A stretch of 6,955 nt of DNA from an uncultured Eubacteriales bacterium (GTDB lineage Bacteria > Bacillota > Clostridia > Monoglobales > Monoglobaceae). The position numbers were made by a program, and so were the translations under genes. Shown piece by piece: positions 6,534 to 6,955 of this stretch. The stretch is from assembly GCA_905205855.1 (NCBI GenBank), contig CAJLFL010000099.1:1-6955 (forward strand), written 5' to 3'. The notes under the pieces were generated by a model. The model saw only the letters and a list, made by a program, of their open reading frames with translations, searched no databases and was not told the DNA's origin. How positions within the stretch are numbered: the stretch's first letter is position 1; every line of letters starts with the position of its first letter.

Positions 6534-6746
6534 TCAAATCATTATTTTCTGAGCCATTTCGCTGCTGATTGCAACGCGTGCTTCCTTGACGTTTACTATT
6601 ACGTTACCGCCAAGCTTGGTTACAACCTGCACATTGCCGCCAACAACAAAGCCTAAGTTTTCCAGATGTTTTTTAACCTCCGGATTGCCACCTATTTTTC
6701 TGATGATGTTGGTTTTACCCTCATCTGCAAGTGTCAAAGGCATCAT
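6534..6746 (-). CDS. feoA: FeoA family protein, first gene of the feo operon
   Basis: A second, divergent FeoA-like SH3 protein of 70 residues. It has the family outline: PLTLADEGKTNIIRKIGGNPEVKKHLENLGFVVGGNVQVVTKLGGNVIVNVKEARVAISSEMAQKIMI. The LGF-x-x-GG-x-V turn stands in for the LG(I/M)xxG core of the neighbour, and an N-terminal GG-x-P-E-V-K-K-H-L stretch replaces the RR motif, a form often found as the first of two FeoA genes in clostridia. Two consecutive ATG codons occur at 6746 and 6743; the first is chosen because GGGGG (6758-6754) lies 7 bases before it. Being promoter-proximal it should be well expressed. Whether it binds FeoB, the other FeoA, or neither is unknown. Confidence 0.92.
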   Translation of the reverse strand: MMPLTLADEGKTNIIRKIGGNPEVKKHLENLGFVVGGNVQVVTKLGGNVIVNVKEARVAISSEMAQKIMI

Positions 6747-6798
6747 TTGATTTCCCCCGTTTCAGCTTAAAAATAGTTTATGGAATTTGATTTTAACA

Positions 6799-6814
6799 GT
6801 TAGTGTTCACTAAC
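6799..6814. promoter_or_regulatory. Palindromic operator 1 of the feo operon
   Basis: A perfect 7-bp inverted repeat, GTTAGTG-TT-CACTAAC, contains TTAG-N6-CTAA. It covers about +5 to +20 of the predicted feo transcript. TTAG/CTAA half-sites are characteristic of DtxR/IdeR/MntR-type metal repressors; assignment to that family is inference, as no regulator gene is in the window. Confidence 0.72.
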
Positions 6815-6822
6815 ATCCATAG

Positions 6823-6842
6823 GTTAGTTTATCACAACTAAC
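6823..6842. promoter_or_regulatory. Palindromic operator 2 of the feo operon
   Basis: An inverted repeat with perfect 7-bp arms GTTAGTT (6823-6829) and AACTAAC (6836-6842) has a 6-base spacer, giving TTAG-N10-CTAA. It overlaps the -10 box (6826-6831) and most of the spacer of the feo promoter, so bound protein should block RNA polymerase. Its centre lies 26 bases from that of operator 1. Confidence 0.72.
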
Positions 6843-6854
6843 TGATTTTGTCAA
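6826..6854 (-). promoter_or_regulatory. Sigma-A promoter of the feo operon
   Basis: On the minus strand, a perfect TTGACA (-35, 6854-6849), a 17-base spacer and TAAACT (-10, 6831-6826) lie in line. The TG of TGATAAACT gives an extended -10 that offsets the imperfect hexamer. Transcription should start near 6819, leaving an untranslated leader of roughly 73 bases before the first feoA. The -10 and part of the spacer lie inside operator 2, and operator 1 follows immediately. Confidence 0.82.
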
Positions 6855-6895
6855 CAATTTCTTTCATTTTTTTCATCTTCTACATTTTAGCCAAA

Positions 6896-6913
6896 AGGCA
6901 ATAATTTGTGCCT
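6896..6913. repeat. Small inverted repeat upstream of the feo promoter
   Basis: AGGCA (6896-6900) and TGCCT (6909-6913) are separated by an 8-base AT-rich spacer. The stretch from 6855 to the window end holds no gene that I can see. Besides this repeat it has a TATAAT at 6924-6929 without a convincing -35, and a perfect TTGACA at 6931-6936 whose -10 would fall at the window edge. The repeat could be an operator of a rightward gene outside the window, or chance. Confidence 0.35.
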
Positions 6914-6955
6914 GCATGAAAGGTATAATTTTGACATACAAAGGACTGTTCCGAT

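Noticed and set aside
6747..6955. Classical Fur box upstream of the feo operon
   Set aside because: No GATAATGATTATC-like repeat is present; the palindromes seen are TTAG/CTAA type.

Overview
The window looks like chromosomal DNA from a low-to-moderate GC member of the Firmicutes, most likely a clostridium of the gut type. The grounds are strong AGGAGG-type ribosome binding sites, near-consensus sigma-A promoters, short hairpin terminators with T-runs, and a Feo iron operon with a small FeoB-associated Cys-rich membrane protein. This placement is inference; no rRNA or other taxonomic marker is present. No mobile element, tRNA, CRISPR array or integration scar was seen, and no stretch of 300 bases lacks a gene.

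Left part (1-2222). The window opens inside a rightward, membrane-anchored family 2 glycosyltransferase of the dolichyl-/undecaprenyl-phosphate sugar transferase type, whose first residues lie outside the window. It converges on a leftward proA (glutamate-5-semialdehyde dehydrogenase, proline synthesis), and one bidirectional hairpin terminator lies between them. proA has no proB beside it. It is divergent from the next gene, and the two promoters sit back to back in a 131-base gap.

Middle (2223-3480). rsmA/ksgA (16S rRNA adenine dimethyltransferase) is followed after 25 bases by a 108-residue protein with an N-terminal zinc ribbon and a DUF2007-like domain. The pair is probably one transcript, ending at a second bidirectional hairpin terminator.

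Right part (3473-6955). This is a complete leftward ferrous-iron uptake operon: two different small FeoA proteins, FeoB, and a 57-residue FeoB-associated Cys-rich membrane protein. It is read from one good promoter with two TTAG/CTAA inverted repeats over and just after its -10 box, a layout expected for repression by a DtxR/IdeR/MntR-type metal regulator. FeoB (832 residues) carries an unusually acidic region of over 100 residues between its first membrane segment and the rest of its membrane domain, predicted to lie outside the cell. A strong hairpin with only a weak T-run separates feoB from the last gene and may lower that gene's expression.

Most of the window is recognisable core metabolism and iron uptake. 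I found no strong case for a wholly new system. The points most worth a second look are the FeoB acidic insert, the paired operator repeats, and the very short last gene of the Feo operon.
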